Assembly (NCBI RefSeq): GCF_022788695.1
Contig: NZ_CP085160.1
Coordinates: 62,001 to 126,000, forward strand
From: Pseudosulfitobacter sp. DSM 107133
GTDB lineage: Bacteria > Pseudomonadota > Alphaproteobacteria > Rhodobacterales > Rhodobacteraceae
Length of the DNA stretch: 64,000 nt
Direction of reading: 5' to 3'
In this document: positions 31,415 through 41,087 of the stretch, in pieces
Position numbering within the stretch: the stretch's first letter is position 1
How the letters are laid out: every line of letters begins with the position of its first letter
Notes under the pieces: generated by a model
What the model was told of the DNA's origin: nothing
Databases searched by the model: none
What the model saw: the letters and a program-made list of their open reading frames with translations, nothing else
Translations under genes and position numbers: made by a program

Positions 31415-33742
31415 ATGGATCAGATAGTAGGCAAGGATGCGTCAGAGCGGTCGTCGGATCATGCCGTGGATCCGGTGTGCGGCATGTTCGTCACAATTTC
31501 TCCGGACGCACGCCGTGCAGATTATGACGGTGAAATTTTCTATTTCTGCTCCGACAAGTGCCATACCAAGTTCAAGGCTGATCCAGTTTACTACGCCTCT
31601 GGCAAGGCATCGGATCGTCGCATGACGTCACAAGCAGGCGCGCAGTATACATGCCCGATGCACCCTGATATCGTACGTGATGAACCCGGATCTTGCCCGA
31701 TCTGTGGCATGGCGCTGGAACCGATGTTACCGTCGGATGAACCCAGTCAGGAACTGACCGACTTCACCCGCCGCATGTGGATCAGTGCCGCCGCGGCCGT
31801 TCCCCTGGTCATCCTAACCATGGGGGAGTTGGTCGGTCTGCCCGTCCGAGACTGGATCGGGCATCAACTGGCGACCTATGTCGAGTTCGCGTTGGCGACA
31901 CCAATCGTCCTATGGGCGGCGAAACCCTTCTTCGAGCGGGGATGGGCGTCGATCATGAACCGCTCGCCCAACATGTGGACACTGATCGCCATCGGTGTCG
32001 GTGCGGCCTACATCTATTCGCTGGTGGCTACGTTCCTTCCGGGCGTGTTTCCGGAGGTCTACCGGATGGGCGCGGGGGTCGGCACCTACTTTGAGGCCGC
32101 CGTTGTCATCATCACCCTGATTTTTGTCGGGCAGGTTCTGGAGCTGAGGGCGCGGGAACGGACCGGCGATGCCATTCGGGCACTACTCGATCTGGCCCCG
32201 AAAACCGCGCGACGTATCCTGCCCGACGGCACAGAGTATGACGCGCCGCTGGAAAACATCGTTGAGGGGGATCGTCTGCGGGTCCGCCCAGGCGACGCGA
32301 TCCCCGTTGACGCCACGGTCATGGACGGTACGTCGTCCATCGACGAGAGCATGATCACCGGCGAACCCCTGCCGGTCGAAAAAGGTCCCGGCGATACCGT
32401 CACCGGCGGCACGATCAACAAGAACGGATCCCTTGTCATCGAGGCCGCGCGCGTGGGTGCCGACACGATGCTGAGCCAGATCGTCGAGATGGTTTCGAAC
32501 GCGCGTAGGTCCCGCGCGCCGATTCAGGGTCTTGCCGACAAGGTCTCATCCTACTTCGTGCCGACCGTTGTCCTGATCGCGCTGCTGGCATTCGTCGCGT
32601 GGCTGAGCTTCGGACCCGAACCTGCTCTGGTCTTTGCCATTGCCTCGGCGGTGTCGGTGCTGATCATCGCCTGCCCCTGTGCTCTGGGTCTGGCGACCCC
32701 GATTTCGATCACGACGGCCGCGGGGCGCGGTGCACAGGCGGGTGTGCTGATCAAGGACGCCGAAGCTCTGGAACGCATGGCCAAGGTCGATACGCTGATC
32801 GTGGACAAGACGGGTACCCTGACCGAGGGGAAGCCGAAGCTGACCGATGTGGCCGCTCTGGGCGACGAAAGCGAGGAAACCATTCTAACCCTAGCTGCCG
32901 CCCTGGAAAAAGGCTCGGAGCACCCGTTGGCGGAGGCCATCGTGGAGGGTGCGAAGGAGAAGGGCATCAAGGTCGGCAATGCCGAAAACTTCGAGGCGGT
33001 GACCGGAAAAGGCGTGCGCGGAACTGTCTTGGGGCGGGCTGTCGCGCTTGGAAATACCGCAATGATGCGCGACATGTCTCTCGACACATCTGCGGCGGAG
33101 GAAGCGGCAGATGTTCTACGGGCCGAGGGTAAGACCGCCATGTTCGTAGCCATTGAAGGTAAGCTGTCCGGCATCGTCGCAGTGGCCGACCCGATCAAGG
33201 AGTCGACTGCCGAAGCCATCAAGGTGCTGCACGAGGCAGGTCTGCGGATCATCATGGCGACAGGTGACAACGAACGCACCGCCAGGGCCGTGGCGCAGCG
33301 GCTTGGAATCGACGAGGTTCGGGCCGGCGTTCTGCCGGAAGATAAGAAGGCGCTGGTGGACGAGCTGCACGCCGAAGGCAGAAAGGTCGCGATGGCGGGT
33401 GATGGTGTCAACGACGCGCCAGCCCTGGCCGCAGCGGACGTCGGCCTTGCCATGGGCACGGGCGCGGACGTGGCGGTTGAAAGTGCGGGCATCACGCTGT
33501 TGCGCGGGGATCTGAACGGCATCGTCAAGGCGCGGACACTGGCGGTGGCGACGATCCGCAACATTCGCCAGAACCTGTTCTGGGCGTTTGCCTATAACAC
33601 GCTCGGTGTTCCAATCGCGGCAGGGGTCCTCTATCCGGTCTTCGGCCTATTGATGTCACCAATGATCGCCGCAGCCGCGATGAGCCTTTCTTCAGTCTCG
33701 GTCATCGCAAACGCTCTCAGGTTGAGGCGATTGAAGCTTTAG
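31415..33742 (+). CDS. P1B-1 copper ATPase with YHS and heavy-metal-binding domains
   Basis: A 775-residue copper pump. In place of HMA domains the N-terminus has a YHS domain ([14 protein letters not shown], about residues 19-60) and a heavy-metal-binding domain ([16 protein letters not shown], about 77-105). Core: ACPCALGL (about 419), DKTGTL (about 464), [12 protein letters not shown] and MSLSSVSVI, the copper-class residues of the last helices. ATG 31415 follows AAAGGC; an upstream TTG is rejected. A CueR-type promoter lies 33 bases before it. It differs from the two-HMA CopA at 47877. Confidence 0.95.
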   Translation: MDQIVGKDASERSSDHAVDPVCGMFVTISPDARRADYDGEIFYFCSDKCHTKFKADPVYYASGKASDRRMTSQAGAQYTCPMHPDIVRDEPGSCPICGMALEPMLPSDEPSQELTDFTRRMWISAAAAVPLVILTMGELVGLPVRDWIGHQLATYVEFALATPIVLWAAKPFFERGWASIMNRSPNMWTLIAIGVGAAYIYSLVATFLPGVFPEVYRMGAGVGTYFEAAVVIITLIFVGQVLELRARERTGDAIRALLDLAPKTARRILPDGTEYDAPLENIVEGDRLRVRPGDAIPVDATVMDGTSSIDESMITGEPLPVEKGPGDTVTGGTINKNGSLVIEAARVGADTMLSQIVEMVSNARRSRAPIQGLADKVSSYFVPTVVLIALLAFVAWLSFGPEPALVFAIASAVSVLIIACPCALGLATPISITTAAGRGAQAGVLIKDAEALERMAKVDTLIVDKTGTLTEGKPKLTDVAALGDESEETILTLAAALEKGSEHPLAEAIVEGAKEKGIKVGNAENFEAVTGKGVRGTVLGRAVALGNTAMMRDMSLDTSAAEEAADVLRAEGKTAMFVAIEGKLSGIVAVADPIKESTAEAIKVLHEAGLRIIMATGDNERTARAVAQRLGIDEVRAGVLPEDKKALVDELHAEGRKVAMAGDGVNDAPALAAADVGLAMGTGADVAVESAGITLLRGDLNGIVKARTLAVATIRNIRQNLFWAFAYNTLGVPIAAGVLYPVFGLLMSPMIAAAAMSLSSVSVIANALRLRRLKL

Positions 33743-33833
33743 CGGGTCCGCGTTTTGAACGTGAAGTCGGTCAATTATCCATTTCAGCAAAACGTGTATT
33801 GCTGGTCTGTCAGAAATCCAACATAGCTGACCG

Positions 33834-34163
33834 ATGATACTCAAAACGCGCCATTTTCTGCTTACTCTTTTGATTGGCGTTGTTCTGGCGCAAATCAGTC
33901 ATGCGTCTATTTCAAGCGTGGATTCAGGGCCTTCGATGACCATGCAAAGCGATTGCTGTCCAGATGACTGCCCGGACATGCCGGAATGCGATGCTGCTTG
34001 CATTTCGACGATGCAATGTCGGGTAGCCCCGATTGTGCTGGGGCTGGAACGAGCAACTCTAGCGAGCTTGCCGGGCCCAGGAAGCGCAGAGTTCTCACGG
34101 GCCGAGGCGGCAGCGCACCGACAACATGCGGACATTGGGCTTCAAAGACCGCCCAAGGCATGA
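33834..34163 (+). CDS. Cys-rich secreted protein, unknown function
   Basis: A 109-residue protein with a signal peptide (cleavage near SHASI, residue 24), then a dense Cys cluster (DCCPDDCPDMPECDAACIS, MQC) and a polar C-terminus. The cluster looks like a metal- or disulfide-bound site. It follows the copper ATPase by 91 bases and precedes the CusBA genes. I see no strong ribosome site and no family match. The similar-sized Cys-rich protein at 59992 may be functionally related. Confidence 0.6.
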   Translation: MILKTRHFLLTLLIGVVLAQISHASISSVDSGPSMTMQSDCCPDDCPDMPECDAACISTMQCRVAPIVLGLERATLASLPGPGSAEFSRAEAAAHRQHADIGLQRPPKA

Positions 34164-34268
34164 CGGGTCAGGTGTCTTTCGCACCAAAATCCACGCGCCG
34201 ATGTAACGTATAGACTCAGGGTCGATACGATGGCTGGCGTTCCCGTAGCCCGTCAAAATAGGCGTATC

Positions 34269-34667
34269 ATGCTCCGCTATATCCCCACCTTTCTTGCGAC
34301 CCTCGTGGTCGCGACCCAGCTCTCCGTGCCGATGGCACAGGCGGCTGCATCTGATTACAACCTCGTTCTCGTCGAAACGACTTGTCCCTTCGGAGACGGC
34401 GCGGTTCTGGAGCTTCGTCTGATTGATACCCGGACCAATGCGCCCGTCGAAGGCGCCGTCATCTTTGCTACAAGGCTGGATATGGAGCCGGACAGCATGG
34501 AGACGATGACTTCGACAGTCGTGGCGCTGCCCGGCGAAGAGCCGGGTCTCTATCGCTTTTCCGCCGATCTGACGATGGACGGAAACTGGCGGTTTTCCGT
34601 TGCGGCCAAGGTGCAGGGCGAACCTGAAACTGTTCAGGCGCAAATCGTGCTCGAGGTGCTGCCATGA
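34269..34667 (+). CDS. periplasmic FixH/YtkA-like protein before CusB
   Basis: A 132-residue exported protein with a signal peptide ending near AQAAA, followed by an immunoglobulin-like fold seen in YtkA/FixH-related proteins (LVETTCPFGDGAVLELRLID, VPLPGEEPGLYRFSADLTMDG-like strands). ATG 34269 is chosen for its AGG site; ATG 34230 would add 13 residues. It overlaps the CusB start by four bases, so it is probably a periplasmic accessory of the pump. Bases 34164-34268 show nothing else. Confidence 0.75.
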   Translation: MLRYIPTFLATLVVATQLSVPMAQAAASDYNLVLVETTCPFGDGAVLELRLIDTRTNAPVEGAVIFATRLDMEPDSMETMTSTVVALPGEEPGLYRFSADLTMDGNWRFSVAAKVQGEPETVQAQIVLEVLP

Positions 34668-36100
34668 GCGTCTTTGGCAAATTAGTGCTTATCGGCGTGG
34701 TTGGCGGCGCGGCTGGATGGGCGGGCCTCGCGGCAGGCGTCAAGGGTTGGACGCCTGCTATGCTGGCAAATGTGGCGCAGACGCAATTCACCGCGCTGAT
34801 GGGACGGCAAGCTGAAGCAATGCCAGCCGCAACCCGAACGCTGACAGGCCCGGTCATCTACTACCGACACCCTGACGGTCTCGCCGAATGGTCCGCTACG
34901 CCGACCGAGACTGCCGATGGAAAGTCCTTTTTACCGGTCCTGGCGAGCGAAGACGTATCGTTTGATCCAGAGGCGATCACGCCCCTAGAGGCAGAGAGTG
35001 GCGAACGAACCCTACTCTACTACCGCCACCCGATGGGCCTGCCTGATACGTCGCCGGTGCCAAAGCTGGATTCCATGAGGATGGACTACCTGCCCGTCTA
35101 TGCCGACGAGGTAAGCGATGCCGAATCAGTGACCGTATCGCCCGGCAAGCTGCAACGCACCGGCGTGCGTACGTCGATTGCCGTGTTTGAACCCATGGCA
35201 ACGGCGGTGCGTGCGCCTGGAATTGTCGCGCTGGACGACCGTCGGGTCAGCGTTATTTCGCTGCGTGCGGATGCGTTCATCGAAGAAGTCGAGGATGTAA
35301 CGACCGGATCAATCGTTGAAGCGGGCGAACCGCTGGCGATGCTCTATTCTCCGGATATCGTCTCGGCGGCTGCGCAGTATGTGTCAGACCTGCGAAGTGG
35401 TGAAGGGCGTGTCGAAGGCAGCCGCCAAAGGCTGGCAAACTTGGGTGTTCCGGTGTCCGTGATCGACAAAATCGCGGCGGACAGGCGTACCCCGGTGCAA
35501 ATCACCCTGATGGCACCGCGGTCGGGCGTGGTTCTGGAACGGATGGCCGTCGAAGGCATGATGTCCGAGGCTGGAGAAACGCTGTTTCGTATTGCCGATA
35601 CATCGGTTGTCTGGGTCATGGCGGACGTGCCGGAATCTGCGCTCGCGGGTCTTTCGGATGGAAATGCTGCGACGATCACCTTCCCAGGCCTCCCGGGCGA
35701 GACCTTCAGCGGCGTTATCGACAAGATCTACCCTGAGGTCGATATGCAGACCCGGACGGCACGCGTCCGCGTCGACCTGTCCAACCCTGAGGGTCGCTTG
35801 CTTGTCAACATGTTCGCTGATGTCGCTTTGGCGACGGGCGACGGTGCGCCTGTGGTGCAGGTGCCGGAAACGGCGGTGATCGACACCGGCGACCGTCAGG
35901 TGGTGATCAGAGATCTGGGGGAGGGGAAATTCGCCCCGCAGGATGTGGTGCTGGGGCGGCAGGCAGCCGGGATGGTGGAAATCCTTGAAGGCATTGTGGA
36001 GGGCGACCGCATTGTCACCACCTCTACCTTTTTGATCGACGCGGAAAGCAACCTGAACGCAGCCTTGGCTGCGCTGACTGCCCCGGAGGCAGGCGAATGA
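34664..36100 (+). CDS. CusB-like efflux RND periplasmic adaptor
   Basis: A 478-residue membrane-fusion protein: N-terminal helix, two copies of a degenerate metal-binding module (YYRHPDGLAEW near residue 65 and YYRHPMGLPDTSPVPKLDSM near residue 120), then the barrel-sandwich, alpha-hairpin and beta-barrel domains (IVALDDRRVSVISLRADAFI, MAPRSGVVLERMAV). It bridges the CusA pump and an outer-membrane channel for Cu(I)/Ag(I) export. Its start and stop overlap both neighbours (ATGA). Confidence 0.93.
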   Translation: MSVFGKLVLIGVVGGAAGWAGLAAGVKGWTPAMLANVAQTQFTALMGRQAEAMPAATRTLTGPVIYYRHPDGLAEWSATPTETADGKSFLPVLASEDVSFDPEAITPLEAESGERTLLYYRHPMGLPDTSPVPKLDSMRMDYLPVYADEVSDAESVTVSPGKLQRTGVRTSIAVFEPMATAVRAPGIVALDDRRVSVISLRADAFIEEVEDVTTGSIVEAGEPLAMLYSPDIVSAAAQYVSDLRSGEGRVEGSRQRLANLGVPVSVIDKIAADRRTPVQITLMAPRSGVVLERMAVEGMMSEAGETLFRIADTSVVWVMADVPESALAGLSDGNAATITFPGLPGETFSGVIDKIYPEVDMQTRTARVRVDLSNPEGRLLVNMFADVALATGDGAPVVQVPETAVIDTGDRQVVIRDLGEGKFAPQDVVLGRQAAGMVEILEGIVEGDRIVTTSTFLIDAESNLNAALAALTAPEAGE

Positions 36101-39100
36101 TCTCGCGTGTCATTGAATGGTCCGCCCGCAACCTTGTTCTCGTGTTCTTCGCCACGGCCCTGATCATCGCCGCAGGGGTCTGGTCACTGCGCAACTTGCC
36201 GATCGACGCTATTCCCGATTTGTCAGACGTGCAGGTGATCGTGCTGACCGATTATCCGGGCCAGGCTCCGCAGGTCGTCGAGGATCAGGTCACCTATCCG
36301 CTGACTTCGGCGATGCTTACGGTGCCGCGATCCCGCGTCGTGCGCGGGTTTTCGTTCTTCGGCATCTCCTTTGTCTACATTATCTTCGAAGATGGGGTGG
36401 ACCCCTACTGGGCGCGCAGCAGGGTGCTTGAATACCTGAACGCCGCAGCAGCCCGCCTGCCGGACGGCGTGACGCCCACGCTCGGTCCCGATGCGACTGG
36501 GGTAGGATGGGTTTACCAATACGCGATCACCGGGGAAAATCTGTCGCTGGCGGAATTGCGGTCGTTGCAGGATTGGGTCGTCCGCTTTGGTGCAAGCCGC
36601 GCCGAGGGCGTGTCCGAAGTGGCCAGCGTCGGCGGCTTCGTCAAGCAATACTCGGTCACGGTGGATCCGGTGCGGATGCGGGCGCAGGGGATCACGCTGT
36701 CTGACATCGGCAAAGCCATCTCCGAAAGCAACATGGACACCGGCGGGCGCACGGTGGAGCTGTCCGAGTTCGAATTCATGGTGCGCGGGCGGGGCTATCT
36801 GGCGGGAACCGAGGATATCGGCAACATCACCCTGCGCAGTATCGGCGGGGTGCCGATCAACCTTAAAGATGTCGCGCGGGTCGAAATCGTCCCCAATGAA
36901 CGCCGCGGCATCGCCGAGTTGAACGGTGAGGGCGAGGTCGCCAGTGGCATCGTGCTGCAACGGGTGGGTGCCAATGCACTGGATGTGATCGAAAACGCCA
37001 AAGCGGAACTGGACGTGGTTGCTCAAAGTCTGCCGGACGGCGTCGACATCGTGCCAGTCTATGACCGCTCCAACCTGATCCTGTCGGCAATCGAGACGCT
37101 GAAAACAACGCTTCTCGAAGAAAGTCTCGTTGTGGCCGGGGTCACGATCATTTTTCTGCTGCACGTTCGCTCTGCTCTTGTGGCCATCATCATGCTCCCG
37201 GTGGGGCTGCTGATGGCGTTCACCGCGATGAAATTCCTCGGGATCGGGGCCAATATCATGAGTCTCGGCGGCATTGCCATCGCCATCGGCGCGATGATCG
37301 ACGCCGCCATCGTGATGATCGAGAACGCGCACAAGCATTTGGAACGTGCTGCCCCCGACAAGCCCCGCATCGAGGTGCTGATCGAAGCCGCAAGCGAGGT
37401 CGGCCCGGCACTGTTCTTCAGCCTGCTGATCATCACCGTATCGTTCCTGCCGATCTTTGCACTGGAAGGACAGGAGGGACGCATGTTCGGCCCGCTGGCC
37501 TCTACCAAGACGTTTTCGATGGCGGCGGCTGCTTTCCTGTCGGTGACGCTGGTGCCTGCGCTGATGGTGGTGTTCGTGCGCGGCCGGATCATCCCTGAAC
37601 ACAGGAATCCGGTGAACCGCGCGCTGATCGCCGTCTACCGCCCGATCATCCGCGCGGTGCTGAAGGCCAAAAGCCTCACCATCATCGTGGCGCTGTTCGC
37701 CTTGATCGTTACGATCTGGCCCGCGCGGCAGTTGGGGTCGGAGTTCATGCCCGTCCTGAACGAGGGCACGCTGATGTATATGCCGACCACTTTGCCCGGT
37801 CTGTCGGTCACCAAGGCCGCCGAGTTGATGCAGACGCAAGACCGCATCATCAAGACCTTTCCCGAGGTCCTGACCGTCTTCGGCAAGGCGGGCCGCGCCC
37901 TGACCGCCACTGATCCCGCGCCGACCGAGATGTTCGAGACCATCATCCAACTCCGCCCGGAAAACGAATGGCGACCCGGTGTCACCATCGAAAGCCTGCG
38001 GCAGGAAATGGACGCAGCACTGCAATTTCCCGGTGTGTCGAACGCCTGGACCATGCCGATCCGCGCGCGCATCGACATGCTGTCCACCGGCATCCGCACG
38101 CCTGTGGGGATCAAGGTCTTCGGCACCAGCCTGACCGAGATGGAAAAGGTCGCCCGTGAGGTCGAAGCCGTGGTACGAACGGTGCCCGGAACGACCAGCG
38201 CCTATGCCGAACGGGTGATCGGCGGCTATTACCTCGACATCACCCCGGACCGTACAGCGCTTGGCCGCTACGGTCTGTCGGTGCAGGATGTGCAGGAGGT
38301 AGTCGGCATGGCGTTGGGGGCCAAGGCCATCACGCAGACCGTCGAGGGGCGCGAGCGCTACGACGTCGCAGTGCGCTATCCGGCGACACTGCGGTCTGAT
38401 CCGGAGGCGATTGGGCGCGAGGTTCAGGTTGCACTGCCGGGCGGTGGCACCATTCCGCTGGGGGACGTGGCCACCATTGAACGCACCCGCGGAGCTACGT
38501 CGATCCGCACCGAGAACGGACAGCTTGCCGTATATATCTTTGTCGATATCGTCGGACGCGATCTGGGCGGCTATGTGGCCGAAGCTCAGGCGGCGGTCGC
38601 GGCCTCCGTCACTCTGCCACCCGGCTATTCTTTGGGCTGGAGCGGTCAGTTCGAATACCTTGAACGCGCGAAACAGCGGCTGGCCACTGTTGTGCCGCTG
38701 ACGCTGGCGCTGATCTTTCTGCTGCTTTACCTAAACTTCCGCCGCCTGACGGAAACCTTGATCGTGATGCTGTCGCTGCCTTTCGCTCTGGTCGGTGGCA
38801 TTTGGCTCATGTGGTTCATGGGCTTCAACATGTCGGTTGCGGTGGCCGTCGGGTTTATCGCGCTGGCCGGGGTGGCGGCTGAAACCGGAGTGATCATGTT
38901 GATCTATCTCGATCAGGCGTTGAATGAAGCGCGTGCCCGCGCGGGCGACAGGGACCTGACCCGCGACGAGCTCTACGCCGCGATCATGGTGGGTGCAGTA
39001 GACCGCGTGCGCCCCAAGATGATGACAGTTGTCGCAATCATGGCCGGCCTGATGCCGATCCTTTGGGCGCATGGCACCGGGTCCGAGATCATGCAGCGCA

Positions 39101-39246
39101 TCGCAGTGCCCATGATCGGGGGAATGGTGTCGTCAACCTTGCTGACCCTGATCGTCATTCCGGCGGTTTATGCCATCATCAAAGGGTGGAGCCTGAAGCA
39201 AGCCGTTACAGTGCCTGATTTGGCCCTCGGGCAGGCCGCAGAATAA
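36097..39246 (+). CDS. CusA-like heavy-metal RND efflux pump
   Basis: A 1049-residue HME-RND transporter with twelve helices and two large periplasmic loops. Typical motifs: PIDAIPDLSDVQVIV near the N-terminus, GGIAIAIGAMIDAAIVMIEN in helix 4 and the closing GVAAETGVIMLIYLDQAL of helix 10-11. The proton motive force drives Cu(I)/Ag(I) out of the periplasm. Full length with no disruption. The cognate TolC-like gene is at 45178, on the other strand. Confidence 0.96.
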   Translation: MISRVIEWSARNLVLVFFATALIIAAGVWSLRNLPIDAIPDLSDVQVIVLTDYPGQAPQVVEDQVTYPLTSAMLTVPRSRVVRGFSFFGISFVYIIFEDGVDPYWARSRVLEYLNAAAARLPDGVTPTLGPDATGVGWVYQYAITGENLSLAELRSLQDWVVRFGASRAEGVSEVASVGGFVKQYSVTVDPVRMRAQGITLSDIGKAISESNMDTGGRTVELSEFEFMVRGRGYLAGTEDIGNITLRSIGGVPINLKDVARVEIVPNERRGIAELNGEGEVASGIVLQRVGANALDVIENAKAELDVVAQSLPDGVDIVPVYDRSNLILSAIETLKTTLLEESLVVAGVTIIFLLHVRSALVAIIMLPVGLLMAFTAMKFLGIGANIMSLGGIAIAIGAMIDAAIVMIENAHKHLERAAPDKPRIEVLIEAASEVGPALFFSLLIITVSFLPIFALEGQEGRMFGPLASTKTFSMAAAAFLSVTLVPALMVVFVRGRIIPEHRNPVNRALIAVYRPIIRAVLKAKSLTIIVALFALIVTIWPARQLGSEFMPVLNEGTLMYMPTTLPGLSVTKAAELMQTQDRIIKTFPEVLTVFGKAGRALTATDPAPTEMFETIIQLRPENEWRPGVTIESLRQEMDAALQFPGVSNAWTMPIRARIDMLSTGIRTPVGIKVFGTSLTEMEKVAREVEAVVRTVPGTTSAYAERVIGGYYLDITPDRTALGRYGLSVQDVQEVVGMALGAKAITQTVEGRERYDVAVRYPATLRSDPEAIGREVQVALPGGGTIPLGDVATIERTRGATSIRTENGQLAVYIFVDIVGRDLGGYVAEAQAAVAASVTLPPGYSLGWSGQFEYLERAKQRLATVVPLTLALIFLLLYLNFRRLTETLIVMLSLPFALVGGIWLMWFMGFNMSVAVAVGFIALAGVAAETGVIMLIYLDQALNEARARAGDRDLTRDELYAAIMVGAVDRVRPKMMTVVAIMAGLMPILWAHGTGSEIMQRIAVPMIGGMVSSTLLTLIVIPAVYAIIKGWSLKQAVTVPDLALGQAAE

Positions 39247-39296
39247 GGGCAACGGCGTCAAGCAAGCAATAGGATATTGAGATGTATGCTCGAAAC

Positions 39297-40538
39297 CTAT
39301 GGAATTACCGCGACTTCGACCATGCGGATTGTAGTGCCCCCATCCGCGCCGCCGGTCGGCTGCGTCCAGGCCACAAACGCACCGGCGTCTCCGCGCGCCA
39401 TTCGGGGAAAACCGATCGATCCGCCGCCCCGATTGATATGGAGCGCCTGAGGCGCTGCGCATCCGGTACTTCGCGATATGTGGCACATGACGATCGCTTC
39501 ACCGCCTCCCACATATTCAATCCAGAGCGCCAATGCGCTTCCATCCGGCATTTGCAGGACGTCCACCCGTCCCGCGGCTGTGTCGAGGTCAATGCGGAGC
39601 GGTTCGTCAAACTGCGCACCGCCATCGTCCGAAAACGCGATATAAACCTCTGGTTTATTCTCAGCTGCAGTGAACCAGATAACGGACACCTTGTCGTCCA
39701 TCGTATCAACGGCTGGGCCATTTACGGGGCAGCCGGCAATTTCCCATCCGTCGTCGTGAACAGTGATGGGTTGCGTCCAGTCCCCTTCGGTAGATCGAAC
39801 AATCGAAATGTCGCGGATTTCATCGGCGGTTCGATCACGATAGACCGCCACGATATCGCCCGACGCGGTCCGCGCTGCGGACGTCTGACAACAAGTACAA
39901 GCGCGCGCGTCCAACAGGCTTTCTGGCTTCATCGTTCCGTCAGAGTTGATCTGTCGTGCGCGCAGCTGCATCGCATTCTCGAAGCTTTCGCCTTCTGTTT
40001 GACTGTCGTACTCCCGGCCATCCAGCCACATCGCCGTCAACCCGCCAAACTGATCGGGAACCAACGAAACAAAACCGTGCTCGCGTTGTGATCTGTCATC
40101 ATGGGGAACAAGTGGGTCCGTCCAGCTTCTGCCTTCATCTTTGGAAAAAGCGATATTGACGTCATATTGGTAATCACCCTCCCCATTCAGTTTAAGCCAT
40201 TGTGCCGCCAGGCCACCATCAGCCAGCACCGCTACAGATGGAAAATCGGCCCAGTTGATGTAAATCTTTGACGATTTATGAATTGTGCGAGCGTCCGACC
40301 ACTCGCTGCCATCAAGGATAGCCATGCGAACTTCCGCTTCGGCTCCGTTTTCTTCTGTCCAACTCACTACGACCCGGCCATCCGGCAAGGTTGCTAGTGA
40401 TGGCTCACGGGCACCGATGCCGACCGGGGCTGTGCGGTCGGTCAATCTGAAGAGGTCGGTTTCCTCAGCATATGTTGCGGTGAAAAAATTGAAAAATGCA
40501 CCAATACTCAATATGGATGCAGAAAGACATTTACTCAT
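39297..40538 (-). CDS. secreted beta-propeller (BNR/sialidase-fold) protein with CxCC site
   Basis: A 413-residue exported protein; signal peptide ends near ATYAEE (residue 24). Several Asp-box-type repeats (SKDEGRSWTDP, SDDGGAQFDEP, RSTEGDWTQP) mark a sialidase-like propeller. Between blades lies a Cys cluster (ACTCCQTSAA), which is not a glycosidase feature and could bind copper. Catalytic sialidase residues are not evident. It is the last gene of the oxidase/cupredoxin operon and converges on cusA. ATG 40538 gives the best signal peptide. Confidence 0.75.
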   Translation of the reverse strand: MSKCLSASILSIGAFFNFFTATYAEETDLFRLTDRTAPVGIGAREPSLATLPDGRVVVSWTEENGAEAEVRMAILDGSEWSDARTIHKSSKIYINWADFPSVAVLADGGLAAQWLKLNGEGDYQYDVNIAFSKDEGRSWTDPLVPHDDRSQREHGFVSLVPDQFGGLTAMWLDGREYDSQTEGESFENAMQLRARQINSDGTMKPESLLDARACTCCQTSAARTASGDIVAVYRDRTADEIRDISIVRSTEGDWTQPITVHDDGWEIAGCPVNGPAVDTMDDKVSVIWFTAAENKPEVYIAFSDDGGAQFDEPLRIDLDTAAGRVDVLQMPDGSALALWIEYVGGGEAIVMCHISRSTGCAAPQALHINRGGGSIGFPRMARGDAGAFVAWTQPTGGADGGTTIRMVEVAVIP

Positions 40539-40632
40539 GAAAACGTTCTTCCGCCAGCTGTGGCCATGTCGCGGCGAACCTAGTAGTCGTTGACCGCGAA
40601 CCAAACTCCACCCTCTTATCTGTCGAAATGGC

Positions 40633-41073
40633 TTAATTGATCCCATTGGCACGCTGCAATGCTCGAATGTAAGTCACGATAGCAAGGATATCTGATCGCG
40701 TCACGCCTTCAACCGCTGGCATGTTTCCAAATTTCCAATGATGCGCCCGCACTCCATTTTGCGCAGCGAGGACAAACGCCATGTCTCTGTGATGGCTCGG
40801 TTCGTAAATCTTGTGAACAAGCGGTGGAGCAACGCCATCCCGGCCTTGCCCGTTCGGGCCATGGCAGGCGGCACAGACCGCATCATAAGCTCTCCCGCCG
40901 ATCTGCTCCTGCTCTGTGAAACTGGCTGGCAGCTTGACAGTTGCAAGGGCTCCTGCGGGAAGCGGTATGCTCTCGCCCGTCTGGGAGCCAGTTCGGGAGA
41001 TGTTCGTTTGCATTATGTACCATCCCGCCGCAGCAGCAGCGACCAGAGCAAAAAATATCGCTGCCCATTTCAT
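40633..41073 (-). CDS. membrane-anchored cytochrome c
   Basis: A 146-residue protein with an N-terminal helix (about 3-22) and one c-type haem site CAACH near residue 66, with a downstream axial Met in FGNMPAVEGV. AGGAGG precedes ATG 41073. It follows an ABC-type membrane protein and precedes the propeller protein in one minus-strand operon. It may accept electrons from the multicopper oxidases or from Cu(I) oxidation, which is inference. Confidence 0.9.
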   Translation of the reverse strand: MKWAAIFFALVAAAAAGWYIMQTNISRTGSQTGESIPLPAGALATVKLPASFTEQEQIGGRAYDAVCAACHGPNGQGRDGVAPPLVHKIYEPSHHRDMAFVLAAQNGVRAHHWKFGNMPAVEGVTRSDILAIVTYIRALQRANGIN

Positions 41074-41087
41074 TCTATCAGCCTCCT

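Noticed and set aside
36223..38025. A 600-codon open frame on the minus strand opposite cusA
   Set aside because: It is the GC-rich shadow of the RND pump gene; the plus-strand frame has complete family motifs, and the shadow has low-complexity His/Asp/Arg composition.
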